A stretch of 5,941 bases of DNA from Terriglobia bacterium (GCA_030036915.1 JASHSC010000459.1:1-5941); one strand, 5' to 3'. Positions 1-5,653 are shown, counted from the first letter of the stretch. A program made the numbers and translations. The notes: generated by a model from the letters alone, not told the origin.

Positions 1-727
1 AGAGAAGCTTGGAACCCACCAGGTGGCCGTGAACATCGTTGACCTGTTTGAAGTGGTCGAGGTCAATAAAGATCACGGAAAATTCGTAGCCATAACGATT
101 GGAGCGATAGATCTCCGTATCGAGCACGAAGTTAAGGTGGCGGGCGTTGTAGAGCGCCGTGCAGTCGTCGGTGATGGTGAGCTCGTGGATACGCTGCACG
201 TAGCGGGCATTTTCGAGCGCGATGGCCACGTAATCCGCCAGGCTCTTGAGGATGGGAATATCATCCGTGCCGAAGCTGGGTTTACCGAGTGTGTTGACAA
301 GTTCGATGACGCCCAGCACGTGGCCGTGGGCTTTGATGGGCACGCAGACAATGGAGCGCGTCTCCGTGTGCGTCAACTCATCGATCTTTCCTGAGAAGCG
401 CGTATCCGTGGAGGTGTTTTCCACCAGCACCGGCTCGCCCGTCTGGGCCACCCACCCCGCCACGCCTTCGCCCAGTTTCAGGCGAACATCGCGAAGCCTT
501 TCCGCCCCCGCACCAATAGCGATCTCGAAGTAGAGCTCCTGCGTGTCCTCATCGAGCATGAGCAGCGACCAGGTGTCCGGCTGGAGCAAGTCGCTGATCT
601 TCTCCATGATGGTTTGCAGGATCTTCTGCAAGTCGAGAGTGGAGAAAAGCGCCTTGCCCACTTCGTGAAAGAGTGAGAGGCGTTCCACTTGACGCTTCAG
701 TTCAGCAATCTCTTCTTGCGGGCCCAT
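1..727 (-). CDS. GAF-GGDEF diguanylate cyclase, partial (C-terminus beyond left edge)
   Basis: Probably a cytosolic sensor that makes cyclic di-GMP from two GTP. Reading from ATG at 727 toward position 2 gives 242 codons with no stop, so the 3' end lies outside the window. A short charged helix (about residues 4-20) leads into a GAF domain (about 20-175) containing GEGVAGWVAQTGEPV and ENTSTDTRFSGKIDE followed by SIVCVPI. These resemble GAF domains of phosphodiesterases and cyclases, but no ligand can be assigned. The GGDEF domain begins at about residue 183 with ITDDCTALYNARHL and continues with FIDLDHFKQVNDVHGHLVGS (D222 and D224 in the metal-binding strand). The GG(D/E)EF loop and any RxxD inhibitory site fall off the edge, so catalytic competence cannot be judged. 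No membrane segment is seen. It is divergent from the rodZ-like gene. Ser-239 replaces the usual Asp of the 'GHxxGD' motif; from memory this variant occurs in acidobacterial relatives. Confidence 0.93.
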   Translation of the reverse strand, partial: MGPQEEIAELKRQVERLSLFHEVGKALFSTLDLQKILQTIMEKISDLLQPDTWSLLMLDEDTQELYFEIAIGAGAERLRDVRLKLGEGVAGWVAQTGEPVLVENTSTDTRFSGKIDELTHTETRSIVCVPIKAHGHVLGVIELVNTLGKPSFGTDDIPILKSLADYVAIALENARYVQRIHELTITDDCTALYNARHLNFVLDTEIYRSNRYGYEFSVIFIDLDHFKQVNDVHGHLVGSKLL

Positions 728-767
728 TCTGTTTCCAAACAAACAGCAAATTTAGGTGCGTATAGAC

Positions 768-796
768 CTTTTAAACCATTGAGCCTTTCTTTTCAA
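768..796 (-). promoter_or_regulatory. possible promoter of the GAF-GGDEF gene
   Basis: On the minus strand TTGAAA (796-791) and TAAAAG (773-768) are separated by 17 bp. This is a 5/6 match to the -35 and a 4/6 match to the -10 consensus. Transcription would start near 761, about 34 nt before the ATG at 727. The region is AT-rich compared with its surroundings, so chance matches are likely. This is the best candidate I found, not a firm call. Confidence 0.3.
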
Positions 797-806
797 CCTT
801 TTTGTC

Positions 807-821
807 AGCATTTTGTAATGC
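807..821. repeat. inverted repeat copy 1, AGCATTT abutting TGTAATGC
   Basis: Half-sites AGCATTT (807-813) and TGTAATGC (814-821) abut and contain the inverted repeat GCATT-N4-AATGC. The same two half-sites recur at 860-879 with 5 extra bases between them. Both copies lie in the divergent region between the GGDEF gene and the rodZ-like gene. A binding site for a dimeric regulator is a reasonable reading, but the regulator is unknown. Confidence 0.4.
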
Positions 822-822
822 C

Positions 823-842
823 GCCTCCCGGCAAAAGGAGGC
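823..842. repeat. GC-rich hairpin in the divergent intergenic region
   Basis: GCCTCC (823-828) and GGAGGC (837-842) form a perfect 6-bp stem with an 8-nt loop. No T-run follows on either strand, so it does not look like an intrinsic terminator. It lies between the two inverted-repeat copies and upstream of both predicted promoters. It has no assigned function and could be chance. Confidence 0.3.
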
Positions 843-859
843 CGAAGACGGGCTGCTAA

Positions 860-879
860 AGCATTTGACACTGTAATGC
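860..879. repeat. inverted repeat copy 2 overlapping the rodZ-like promoter
   Basis: AGCATTT (860-866) and TGTAATGC (872-879) match copy 1 exactly but are separated by GACAC. The result is GCATT-N9-AATGC. The repeat covers the whole -35 box (865-870) and half of the spacer of the predicted rodZ-like promoter. A bound protein there would be expected to compete with RNA polymerase, so a repressor operator is the simplest inference. Confidence 0.4.
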
Positions 880-894
880 GCGGGAAAATATGAT
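865..894 (+). promoter_or_regulatory. strong sigma70-type promoter for the rodZ-like unit
   Basis: A perfect -35 box TTGACA (865-870) and a 5/6 -10 box TATGAT (889-894) are separated by 18 bp. Transcription would begin near 901, giving a leader of about 34 nt before the ATG at 935. It probably drives both the rodZ-like gene and the helical-repeat gene, since no separate promoter is visible before 1904. Confidence 0.75.
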
Positions 895-910
895 GAAAGA
901 GGCTTGATTC

Positions 911-918
911 AGAAGGAG
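911..918 (+). promoter_or_regulatory. ribosome binding site of the rodZ-like gene, unusually distant
   Basis: AGAAGGAG is a strong Shine-Dalgarno sequence, but it ends 16 nt before the ATG at 935. No ATG, GTG or TTG lies in the right frame nearer to it, and an in-frame TGA at 905-907 blocks any earlier start. The start at 935 therefore stands despite the long spacing. Confidence 0.5.
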
Positions 919-934
919 CGCAACGAGCCGACCT

Positions 935-1882
935 ATGCCCGCCTTCGGTGAGAATCTTCGGCGCGAGCGGGAAATGCGAGCCGTGAGCCTGGAAGAAATT
1001 TCTTCTGCTACGAAGATCAGCTTGCGTTTTCTCGAGGCGATTGAACGGGACGATTTCTCCAAACTCCCGGGGGGGATTTTTTCGCGCAGTTTCATCCGCA
1101 GCTACGCCCGCTATTTGGGCCTGGATGAAGAGCGCGTGATGGCGGAATATCAGCTCGCCGCCCAACCCGGAGCGGACTTTGATCTCTACCGGCTGGTGGC
1201 CGGCAAGACGGAAGCCGGCAGGCCTGTCAAGCGCACTCCTCTGCTGGCGCCGCTGGTGGCTGTCGCATTGCTGGTGGCAGGCTATCTGCTTTTCCGTTAC
1301 GCACCGCGAGCCGCCGAAGCGCCTGCTGCACTCCCACCTCCGCCCGTTGCCGCTCCCGAGCCGGCTTCGATCCCGGCGGAGCCTCTTCCTGCAACTTCCG
1401 GCGACGCCACAACGCCCGGAGTGACACCCGCCGGGAGCGGTGGAAACCCCACCACACCTGGAACGCCCGTACCAATGGCCACCGGCAGCAATCCGGTTCC
1501 ACCAGGAGAGCCCCAGACAAGCGCCAACCCGGCAGGGCAGTCTTCGCCGGCGACTGCAAGCGCTGGGGCTCAAACTACATCGCGAACGGGGAATCCCGCC
1601 GCGGCAAAGCCCCGGACTGATACGGATTTGACCTTGCAAGTTGCGGCCACGGAACCCGCCTGGGTTTCCGTGGACGCGGACGGGAAAAACGTCCTGATGC
1701 GCATGTTGGATCCCAATGATGTGCAGACTTTGAAGGCGCACAAGTCCTTCGATGTGCGGACGGGAAACGCGCAGGCGGTAATCCTGACGCTGAACGGTGA
1801 AACGCTGAAGCCTCTGGGAAACCGTGGCGAAACCAAATCCGTTCACTTGACGCGCGATGATTTGAAAAACTCGAAACCGTGA
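935..1882 (+). CDS. rodZ: RodZ-like protein: helix-turn-helix, single membrane span, DUF4115 C-terminal domain
   Basis: A 315-residue bitopic membrane protein with the RodZ layout. An N-terminal Cro/C1-type helix-turn-helix (about residues 4-73) starts GENLRREREMRAVSLEEISSATKIS. In E. coli RodZ this fold binds the actin homologue MreB, and the motif FSRSFIRSYARY here (F49, F53, Y57) aligns with the E. coli stretch holding Phe60 and Tyr64, known MreB contacts. A basic stretch (RPVKR) precedes a membrane span at about 102-120. Then come a linker rich in Pro, Ala, Thr and Ser (about 126-228) and a beta-rich DUF4115 domain (about 230-307) ending NGETLKPLGNRGETKSVHLT, expected in the periplasm. 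The likely role is cell shape through MreB and peptidoglycan synthesis. A membrane-bound transcription regulator is the alternative, as the helix-turn-helix could in principle bind DNA. The gene has its own promoter at 865 and is followed 21 nt later by a co-oriented gene. Confidence 0.88.
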   Translation: MPAFGENLRREREMRAVSLEEISSATKISLRFLEAIERDDFSKLPGGIFSRSFIRSYARYLGLDEERVMAEYQLAAQPGADFDLYRLVAGKTEAGRPVKRTPLLAPLVAVALLVAGYLLFRYAPRAAEAPAALPPPPVAAPEPASIPAEPLPATSGDATTPGVTPAGSGGNPTTPGTPVPMATGSNPVPPGEPQTSANPAGQSSPATASAGAQTTSRTGNPAAAKPRTDTDLTLQVAATEPAWVSVDADGKNVLMRMLDPNDVQTLKAHKSFDVRTGNAQAVILTLNGETLKPLGNRGETKSVHLTRDDLKNSKP

Positions 1883-1903
1883 GGTCATAACATTTCCGAA
1901 CGC

Positions 1904-2935
1904 ATGGTGGACTTAATCCGCGCAGGGAAGGCGCCCGACGTGGTTCGCCGCAAGGGCGCCGAGGGTTCACTGCCTCTGCCTGCCGAGGACAGAGTCGAGA
2001 TCCTCACGCTGCTCGTCTCCGCGCCCGAGGCGGAACTGCGTGAAAAGGCGAAGGAGACGCTGCAATCATTTGACCGGGCCGAAATCCGCCGGGTGATGGC
2101 CAATCCCAAGACTGCGCCCGATGTGCTTCACTTCGCCGCGGAGCACCTCCTGGCCGAGCGGGAAGAACTGCGTGAAATTCTGCTCTGGAATCCCAGCCTT
2201 GCCGCCGCATCTCGGGAGCTTCTAAAACCGAAGCCCGCGCCCAAGCCCCAAACCGCCGCATCTGCGCCGGCCAAACCCGTCGAACCCGCTCCTTCGCCGC
2301 AACCTCCGGCGCCAGAGGCCGCCCAGACGTCCCCGGCCAAATCCGAAACTACTGTCGAACGCGTCGCCGACCAAGTCACCATTGAAATTCTCGCCAAGCT
2401 CGCGGCCGGCGAAAAAGTTGAGGATGTGGCGGGCGTGAAAGCCGAGACTCCCGCCGAAGCTACCAAGCAGGATGACCAACTCACTGAAGCCGAACGCACG
2501 ACCTTGATTCAAAAGCTCAACAACATGTCCGTGGTGGAAAAAATCAAGGCAGCGCTCACCGGCAACCTTGAAACCCGCACCATCCTGATTCGTGATTCAA
2601 ACAAAATGATTACCCGCGCGGTATTGCAATCCCCAAAAATCTCGGAGACGGAGGCCGAAAGCTACGCCGCCGCCAAGAACGTAAACGAGGAAGTGCTGCG
2701 CCTGATCGCCGTCAACCGCAAATTTATGAAATCTTACGTGGTGATGCGGGCGCTCGTTAACAATCCCCGCGCCCCCATTGACATTACGATGCCGCTCATC
2801 AACCGGATAAACGACCGCGACTTAAAGGGGCTTTCCCTCAACCGCAACGTCCCGGAGGTCATTCGCAGCATGGCCATTAAGGCCATCAAGCAGAAGGAAG
2901 AGGCTTCCAAGCCCAAGCTTCCGAAGAAGCATTAG
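1904..2935 (+). CDS. uncharacterised helical-repeat protein, two helical regions joined by a Pro/Ala linker
   Basis: A 343-residue protein with no signal peptide or membrane span, so probably cytosolic. I do not recognise a named family. An N-terminal all-helical region (about 1-108) holds units such as REKAKETLQSFDRAEIRRVMANPKTAPDVL. A Pro/Ala-rich linker (about 108-148) leads to a second helical region (about 190-330) with LTGNLETRTILIRDSN, LQSPKIS, LVNNPRAPIDIT and LSLNRNVPEVIRSMA. The recurring 'NPxxP' and 'NRNVPE' turns between helices resemble HEAT or leucine-rich-variant repeats, and I recall similar unnamed proteins in Acidobacteriota and Myxococcota. The tail is Lys-rich (KPKLPKKH). 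It lies 21 nt after the rodZ-like stop and is probably co-transcribed. The ATG at 1904 is the first normal in-frame start after the upstream stop, but the only nearby Shine-Dalgarno-like GAGGT (1881-1885) is 18 nt away. Protein-protein scaffolding is a guess from the fold type. Confidence 0.85.
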   Translation: MVDLIRAGKAPDVVRRKGAEGSLPLPAEDRVEILTLLVSAPEAELREKAKETLQSFDRAEIRRVMANPKTAPDVLHFAAEHLLAEREELREILLWNPSLAAASRELLKPKPAPKPQTAASAPAKPVEPAPSPQPPAPEAAQTSPAKSETTVERVADQVTIEILAKLAAGEKVEDVAGVKAETPAEATKQDDQLTEAERTTLIQKLNNMSVVEKIKAALTGNLETRTILIRDSNKMITRAVLQSPKISETEAESYAAAKNVNEEVLRLIAVNRKFMKSYVVMRALVNNPRAPIDITMPLINRINDRDLKGLSLNRNVPEVIRSMAIKAIKQKEEASKPKLPKKH

Positions 2936-3738
2936 GCTCCCTCAACACTACCCGGGACTCGCTGCGCGAGAACCTCCGCGAACACCTCCAGCATCTGGCC
3001 GTGCACGAAGCCGTTGGATGCAAAGACATCTTCACCAAGCAAGTTGAAGGGATTTCCGTGCACGTCGGAAACGCGTCCGCCCGCCTCCGTCACCAGCAGC
3101 GTCCCCGCGGCCTTGTCCCAGGGATTGAGCTTGAGCTCCCAAAAGCCCTCAAAGCGGCCTGCGGCAACACAGCACAGGTCAAGCGCTGCCGAACCCGCCC
3201 GCCGGATGCCGTGGGAAAGCATGGTAAAACGGAAATAGAACTGAATGTTCAGATCGTGATTGGTGGCGAACGGTGGAAAACCTGTGGCCACCAGGCTCTC
3301 ACTCAGATTTTCCGTACGCGAGACGTGTAGCCGCTGGTTGTTCAAATAAGCGCCCGCGCCGCGCTCCGCCGTATACAAGTGGTCACACGTGGGATCGTAA
3401 ACGACGCCGGCAATCACTTCTCCGCGGTATGCAAGGCCCAACGTGACGCAATAAACCGGAAATCCATGGGCGTAATTCGTGGTTCCATCCAGGGGATCGA
3501 CGTACCAGCAATAGTCGGAAGAGGAGCGGTGGTTGCCGCCTTCCTCGGCCACGATTGCATGTTCGGGGAACCGGCCACGCAGGCGCTCCACGATCAAAGC
3601 CTCGGACCGGCGGTCAGCCTCCGTCACCAGGTCGGACCGGCGTTTGTATTTGATTTCCAGGGGCTGATTAAACAGGCCGGCGAGCAATGCTCCGGCTTCC
3701 CGAGCGATTTCCGTCGCGGCTTGAAGAAAATCCGGCAT
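2932..3738 (-). CDS. inositol monophosphatase-family phosphatase (SuhB/IMPase-like)
   Basis: A 268-residue cytosolic Mg-dependent phosphatase of the usual family length. The metal-binding set is complete: E65 in AEEGG, D81 and D84 in YVDPLDGTTNYAHGFP, and D208 in NPWDKAAGTLLVTEAGG. The family removes phosphate from myo-inositol 1-phosphate and related sugar or nucleotide phosphates. The substrate cannot be fixed from sequence; SuhB-type IMPase is most likely, while HisN or CysQ-type activity is less likely but open. The ATG at 3738 is preceded by AGGGGTG (3755-3749) with a 10-nt gap. It is the third leftward gene, 56 nt after the MoaD-MoaE stop, and a palindromic repeat sits in that gap. Its TAA overlaps the TAG of the converging helical-repeat gene. 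Confidence 0.95.
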   Translation of the reverse strand: MPDFLQAATEIAREAGALLAGLFNQPLEIKYKRRSDLVTEADRRSEALIVERLRGRFPEHAIVAEEGGNHRSSSDYCWYVDPLDGTTNYAHGFPVYCVTLGLAYRGEVIAGVVYDPTCDHLYTAERGAGAYLNNQRLHVSRTENLSESLVATGFPPFATNHDLNIQFYFRFTMLSHGIRRAGSAALDLCCVAAGRFEGFWELKLNPWDKAAGTLLVTEAGGRVSDVHGNPFNLLGEDVFASNGFVHGQMLEVFAEVLAQRVPGSVEGA

Positions 3739-3757
3739 GATTTAAGTGCACCCCTAT

Positions 3758-3784
3758 GTGGCATGGCCATCCTGCCCGTGCCAC
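3758..3784. repeat. 27-bp palindrome of the HGQDGHAT dispersed type
   Basis: GTGGCATGG (3758-3766) and CCGTGCCAC (3776-3784) are 9-bp arms with one mismatch (a G-U pair in RNA) around a 9-nt loop. The minus strand of 3763-3784 reads His-Gly-Gln-Asp-Gly-His-Ala (codons from CAC, adding Thr from the next codon). This phrase often appears in spurious translations from Acidobacteriota, Verrucomicrobiota and Planctomycetota, where it marks an intergenic palindrome present in many copies. Here it fills most of the gap between the MoaD-MoaE stop (3795) and the phosphatase start (3738). It could form a hairpin in the leftward transcript just before the phosphatase ribosome binding site. Only one copy is visible in this window, so its repetitive nature is recalled, not shown. 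Confidence 0.6.
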
Positions 3785-3794
3785 GGCGCTCGCG

Positions 3795-4490
3795 CTACTT
3801 CCGGGATCCCACCAGGACCTTTGACTGCCCTTCGCCTTCGGCCCAGACAGCGCCGTCGGCGAAGAATTCCTTCTTCCAGATGGGCACGATCTGCTTCAGG
3901 CGGTCGATGGCGAATTGGCAGGCCTCAAATGCCGCGCGCCGATGTTCGGCCGCGACGGCAATGGCCACGCTGGTTTCGCCGATTTCGAGCCGCCCGAGGC
4001 GATGAATGATTGCAATCGAGTCGATCGCGAATTTCTGCCTCGCCTCTTGCCCCAATTCTTCCATTTTGCGAACCGCCATGGGCTCGTAGGCCTCATATTC
4101 CAGGTAAAGCGTGGCGCGTCCGCGCGAGTGGTTGCGCACGATGCCTTCAAACACCAGCACCGCGCCGTCCCGCGGAGCGCGGAGCTGGCCGGCGAGATCG
4201 GCGGCACAAATGGAATCGCGTGTGATGCGGTAAACGTCACTGCCCGTCCCGCCGCTCACCGGAGGCATGAACGCCACCTCATCCCCGTCCTGAAGCAGCG
4301 TTGAGGCCTTGGCAATTTCCTGATTCACTGCCAATAGGAGTGAGCCCGACACCGAAAGCAGGCTGGGAAAGCGGGTTTCATAGCGCCGCCGCAACCCCTC
4401 CAGGCTTTCGCCCGCAGGCAGGTCCACATGCTCCTGCGCCATGCCCGTCAGGTCATGAGTCACACCGAAAAACAGCACGTTGACTTTCAT
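3795..4490 (-). CDS. moaE: MoaD-MoaE fusion, molybdopterin synthase small and large subunits in one chain
   Basis: A 231-residue fused molybdopterin synthase, which converts cyclic pyranopterin monophosphate to molybdopterin in the cytosol. Residues 1-81 are a MoaD ubiquitin-like domain (MKVNVLFFGVTHDLTG, then LQDGDEVAFMPPVSGG). Residues about 84-226 are MoaE: VFEGIVRNHSRG, LEYEAYEPMAVRKM, HRLGRLEIGETSV, EHRRAAFEA, DRLKQIVPIWKKE. The conserved HRR (183-185), K199 and K206/K207 are the expected active-site and substrate-binding residues. MoaD normally ends in free Gly-Gly for thiocarboxylation, whereas here G80-G81 is internal, followed by TGSDVY. A fused synthase is known in mycobacteria (MoaX), where cleavage after the Gly pair is reported. 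I chose ATG at 4490 over an in-frame TTG at 4535, because MoaD homology begins at this Met; GGAG (4507-4504) lies 13 nt upstream. No other molybdenum cofactor gene is in view. Confidence 0.93.
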   Translation of the reverse strand: MKVNVLFFGVTHDLTGMAQEHVDLPAGESLEGLRRRYETRFPSLLSVSGSLLLAVNQEIAKASTLLQDGDEVAFMPPVSGGTGSDVYRITRDSICAADLAGQLRAPRDGAVLVFEGIVRNHSRGRATLYLEYEAYEPMAVRKMEELGQEARQKFAIDSIAIIHRLGRLEIGETSVAIAVAAEHRRAAFEACQFAIDRLKQIVPIWKKEFFADGAVWAEGEGQSKVLVGSRK

Positions 4491-4537
4491 GGCGGCCAAA
4501 AAACTCCGATCACACGCGCAAATTCCATCGTTCAATC

Positions 4538-4543
4538 AGTATA
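4538..4543 (-). promoter_or_regulatory. possible -10 element before the MoaD-MoaE gene
   Basis: TATACT on the minus strand is a 5/6 match to the -10 consensus, in the 81-nt gap between the epimerase stop and the MoaD start. The -35 position at 17-bp spacing (TGCGCC) matches poorly. It could give the fusion gene its own transcript, but a single operon from the epimerase promoter is equally possible. Confidence 0.25.
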
Positions 4544-4571
4544 CACGCTGCGTGCCCCACGGCGCAGATGA

Positions 4572-5471
4572 TCAATTTCTTCCCAAAACGTGCCGCAAGG
4601 CCCCGCGGATGTCGGGACACTTGAACTCATAAGCGGTCTCGCGAAGCCGCACGGGATCAACGCGCGCGCTGGCCAGCAGGAGGTTATCCGCCATTTCACC
4701 CATCGCCAGGTGCGCGGCAAAAACCGGCATCGGAAAAATCGTCGGTCGCCCCAGCACGCTGCCGAGCGCCTTGGTGAATTCCCGGTTGGTGACCGGATTG
4801 GGAGCTACGGCATTTACCGGGCCGTGCAGGGTGTCGGTCCGGATGGCGTGTGCGATGACTCCCACCACATCATCAATAGCAATCCAGCTCAGGTATTGCC
4901 GTCCGCTTCCCACGCGTCCGCCGAGGCCCAGTTTGAAGGGCAGAAGCATCGCCGCCAATCCGCCGCTGGCCTTGCTCAGAACGAAGCCGATGCGCAGATT
5001 CACCACGCGAATTCCGCTTGCTCGCGCCGGCCACGTGGCTTCCTCCCAGGCTTTGGTCACTCCTGAGAGGTAGAGCGAGCCGACAGAACTCTCCTCCGTC
5101 ATCAACTTGTCGCCACCGTCGCCGTAGTAGCCTACGGCAGACGCAGCAACGAGCACAGGCGGCCGTTCATTCAGGTTTGCGAGCGATTCACAAAGCAACC
5201 GCGTGCCCTTGACGCGGCTATCGAGAATGCGCGCCTTCTTCGCGGGTGTCCATCGCCCTACGATAGTCTCTCCCGCCAAGTGGACCACCGCATCGAAATT
5301 CTCCAATTCGCCCTTGTTGATCGATCCCGCAACTGGGTCCCAGTGGATCATACGGTCCTGATGTCGAGATTGCGGCCGGGTAAGGCAGAAGACGGTGTGG
5401 CCCTCGGCGGTGAGAAACGCCAGCACGGCGCGGCCGATTAGTCCGTTCGACCCTGTAACGAGTACGCGCAT
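4572..5471 (-). CDS. TIGR01777-family NAD(P)-dependent epimerase (YfcH/SulA-like, DUF1731 C-terminus)
   Basis: A 299-residue soluble protein of the extended short-chain dehydrogenase/epimerase superfamily. The Rossmann nucleotide-binding motif GSNGLIG is at residues 7-13. Family signatures follow: VVHLAGETIVGRWTPAKKARILDSRVKGTRLL (about 62-93), the SAVGYYGDGG loop (111-120), RVVNLRIGFVLS and SWIAIDDVVGVI. The C-terminal DUF1731-type segment (about 244-297) contains LGRPTIFPMPVFAAHLAMGEMADNLLLASARVDPVRL. No classical YxxxK motif is visible at the usual place, as is normal for this family, and GYYG may carry the catalytic Tyr. Substrate and physiological role are unknown even for E. coli YfcH. 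The ATG at 5471 was chosen because AAGAGGGA (5484-5477) lies 5 nt upstream and an extended -10 promoter at 5517-5509 sits inside the longer open frame from GTG 5600, which therefore cannot be translated from that transcript. It is the first leftward gene, 81 nt ahead of the MoaD-MoaE start. Confidence 0.93.
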   Translation of the reverse strand: MRVLVTGSNGLIGRAVLAFLTAEGHTVFCLTRPQSRHQDRMIHWDPVAGSINKGELENFDAVVHLAGETIVGRWTPAKKARILDSRVKGTRLLCESLANLNERPPVLVAASAVGYYGDGGDKLMTEESSVGSLYLSGVTKAWEEATWPARASGIRVVNLRIGFVLSKASGGLAAMLLPFKLGLGGRVGSGRQYLSWIAIDDVVGVIAHAIRTDTLHGPVNAVAPNPVTNREFTKALGSVLGRPTIFPMPVFAAHLAMGEMADNLLLASARVDPVRLRETAYEFKCPDIRGALRHVLGRN

Positions 5472-5476
5472 TTGAA

Positions 5477-5484
5477 TCCCTCTT
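5477..5484 (-). promoter_or_regulatory. ribosome binding site that decides the epimerase start
   Basis: AAGAGGGA on the minus strand lies 5 nt before the ATG at 5471. It supports this start over the GTG at 5600, which would add 43 residues without homology ahead of the Rossmann strand MRVLVTG. Confidence 0.7.
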
Positions 5485-5508
5485 ACCGGCCGGCGAGAGG
5501 CACAGCGA

Positions 5509-5517
5509 ATTATAGCA
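5509..5517 (-). promoter_or_regulatory. extended -10 promoter of the epimerase gene
   Basis: The minus strand reads TGCTATAAT, a perfect extended -10 element (TGn followed by TATAAT). The -35 region at 17-bp spacing (GGAATT) is weak, which is usual for extended -10 promoters. Transcription would start near 5502, giving a leader of about 31 nt before the ATG at 5471. Confidence 0.7.
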
Positions 5518-5601
5518 GGCGTAGGTCCTTGAATTCCGAATTTCCGGATTACTCGCGCCGCGAACTCGCCAGGGGAAACCACAAACAGGGTGCACCTCAC
5601 C

Positions 5602-5607
5602 TATACT
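5602..5607 (+). promoter_or_regulatory. possible -10 element for the receiver-like gene
   Basis: TATACT matches the -10 consensus at 5 of 6 positions and would start transcription near 5614, about 40 nt before the GTG at 5654. No good -35 is seen 16-18 bp upstream (CACAAA, CCACAA, ACCACA). An activator-dependent promoter or chance would both fit. Confidence 0.35.
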
Positions 5608-5641
5608 CTAAGATGTCTGTGTGAGAGCGGGCGATCCGCGC

Positions 5642-5647
5642 AGGAGG
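5642..5647 (+). promoter_or_regulatory. consensus ribosome binding site of the receiver-like gene
   Basis: AGGAGG is a full Shine-Dalgarno consensus, 6 nt before the GTG at 5654. It is the main reason for calling that GTG a real start. Confidence 0.75.
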
Positions 5648-5653
5648 GGTAAG

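Noticed and set aside
23..394. Plus-strand open frame of 123 codons at the left edge
   Set aside because: It is antisense to the GAF-GGDEF gene, whose domains are clearly recognisable on the minus strand.
890..907. Tiny open frame (MMKEA) ahead of the rodZ-like gene
   Set aside because: It overlaps the -10 box and begins before the predicted transcription start, and it has no ribosome binding site.
752..1888. Long open frame on the minus strand (378 codons) opposite the rodZ-like gene
   Set aside because: It is rich in Arg, Gly and Cys with no recognisable domain. It runs through the antisense of a gene with clear RodZ homology, and its length follows from the GC-rich, Pro/Ala-coding linker.
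2958..2970. Hairpin CTCGC-TGC-GCGAG as a terminator of the rightward unit
   Set aside because: The stem is only 5 bp, no T-run follows, and it lies in conserved phosphatase coding sequence.
3379..4005. Plus-strand open frame of 208 codons spanning the phosphatase/MoaD-MoaE junction
   Set aside because: It is antisense to two well-conserved enzymes. Its only familiar string, GMAILPVPRRSRYF, is the readthrough of the dispersed palindrome at 3758-3784.
4590..5066. Plus-strand open frame of 158 codons inside the epimerase gene
   Set aside because: It has no ribosome binding site or recognisable domain, and the opposite strand encodes a full TIGR01777-family protein.
5472..5600. N-terminal extension of the epimerase from GTG at 5600
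   Set aside because: The extension lacks homology and contains the extended -10 promoter. A strong ribosome binding site precedes the Met at 5471.
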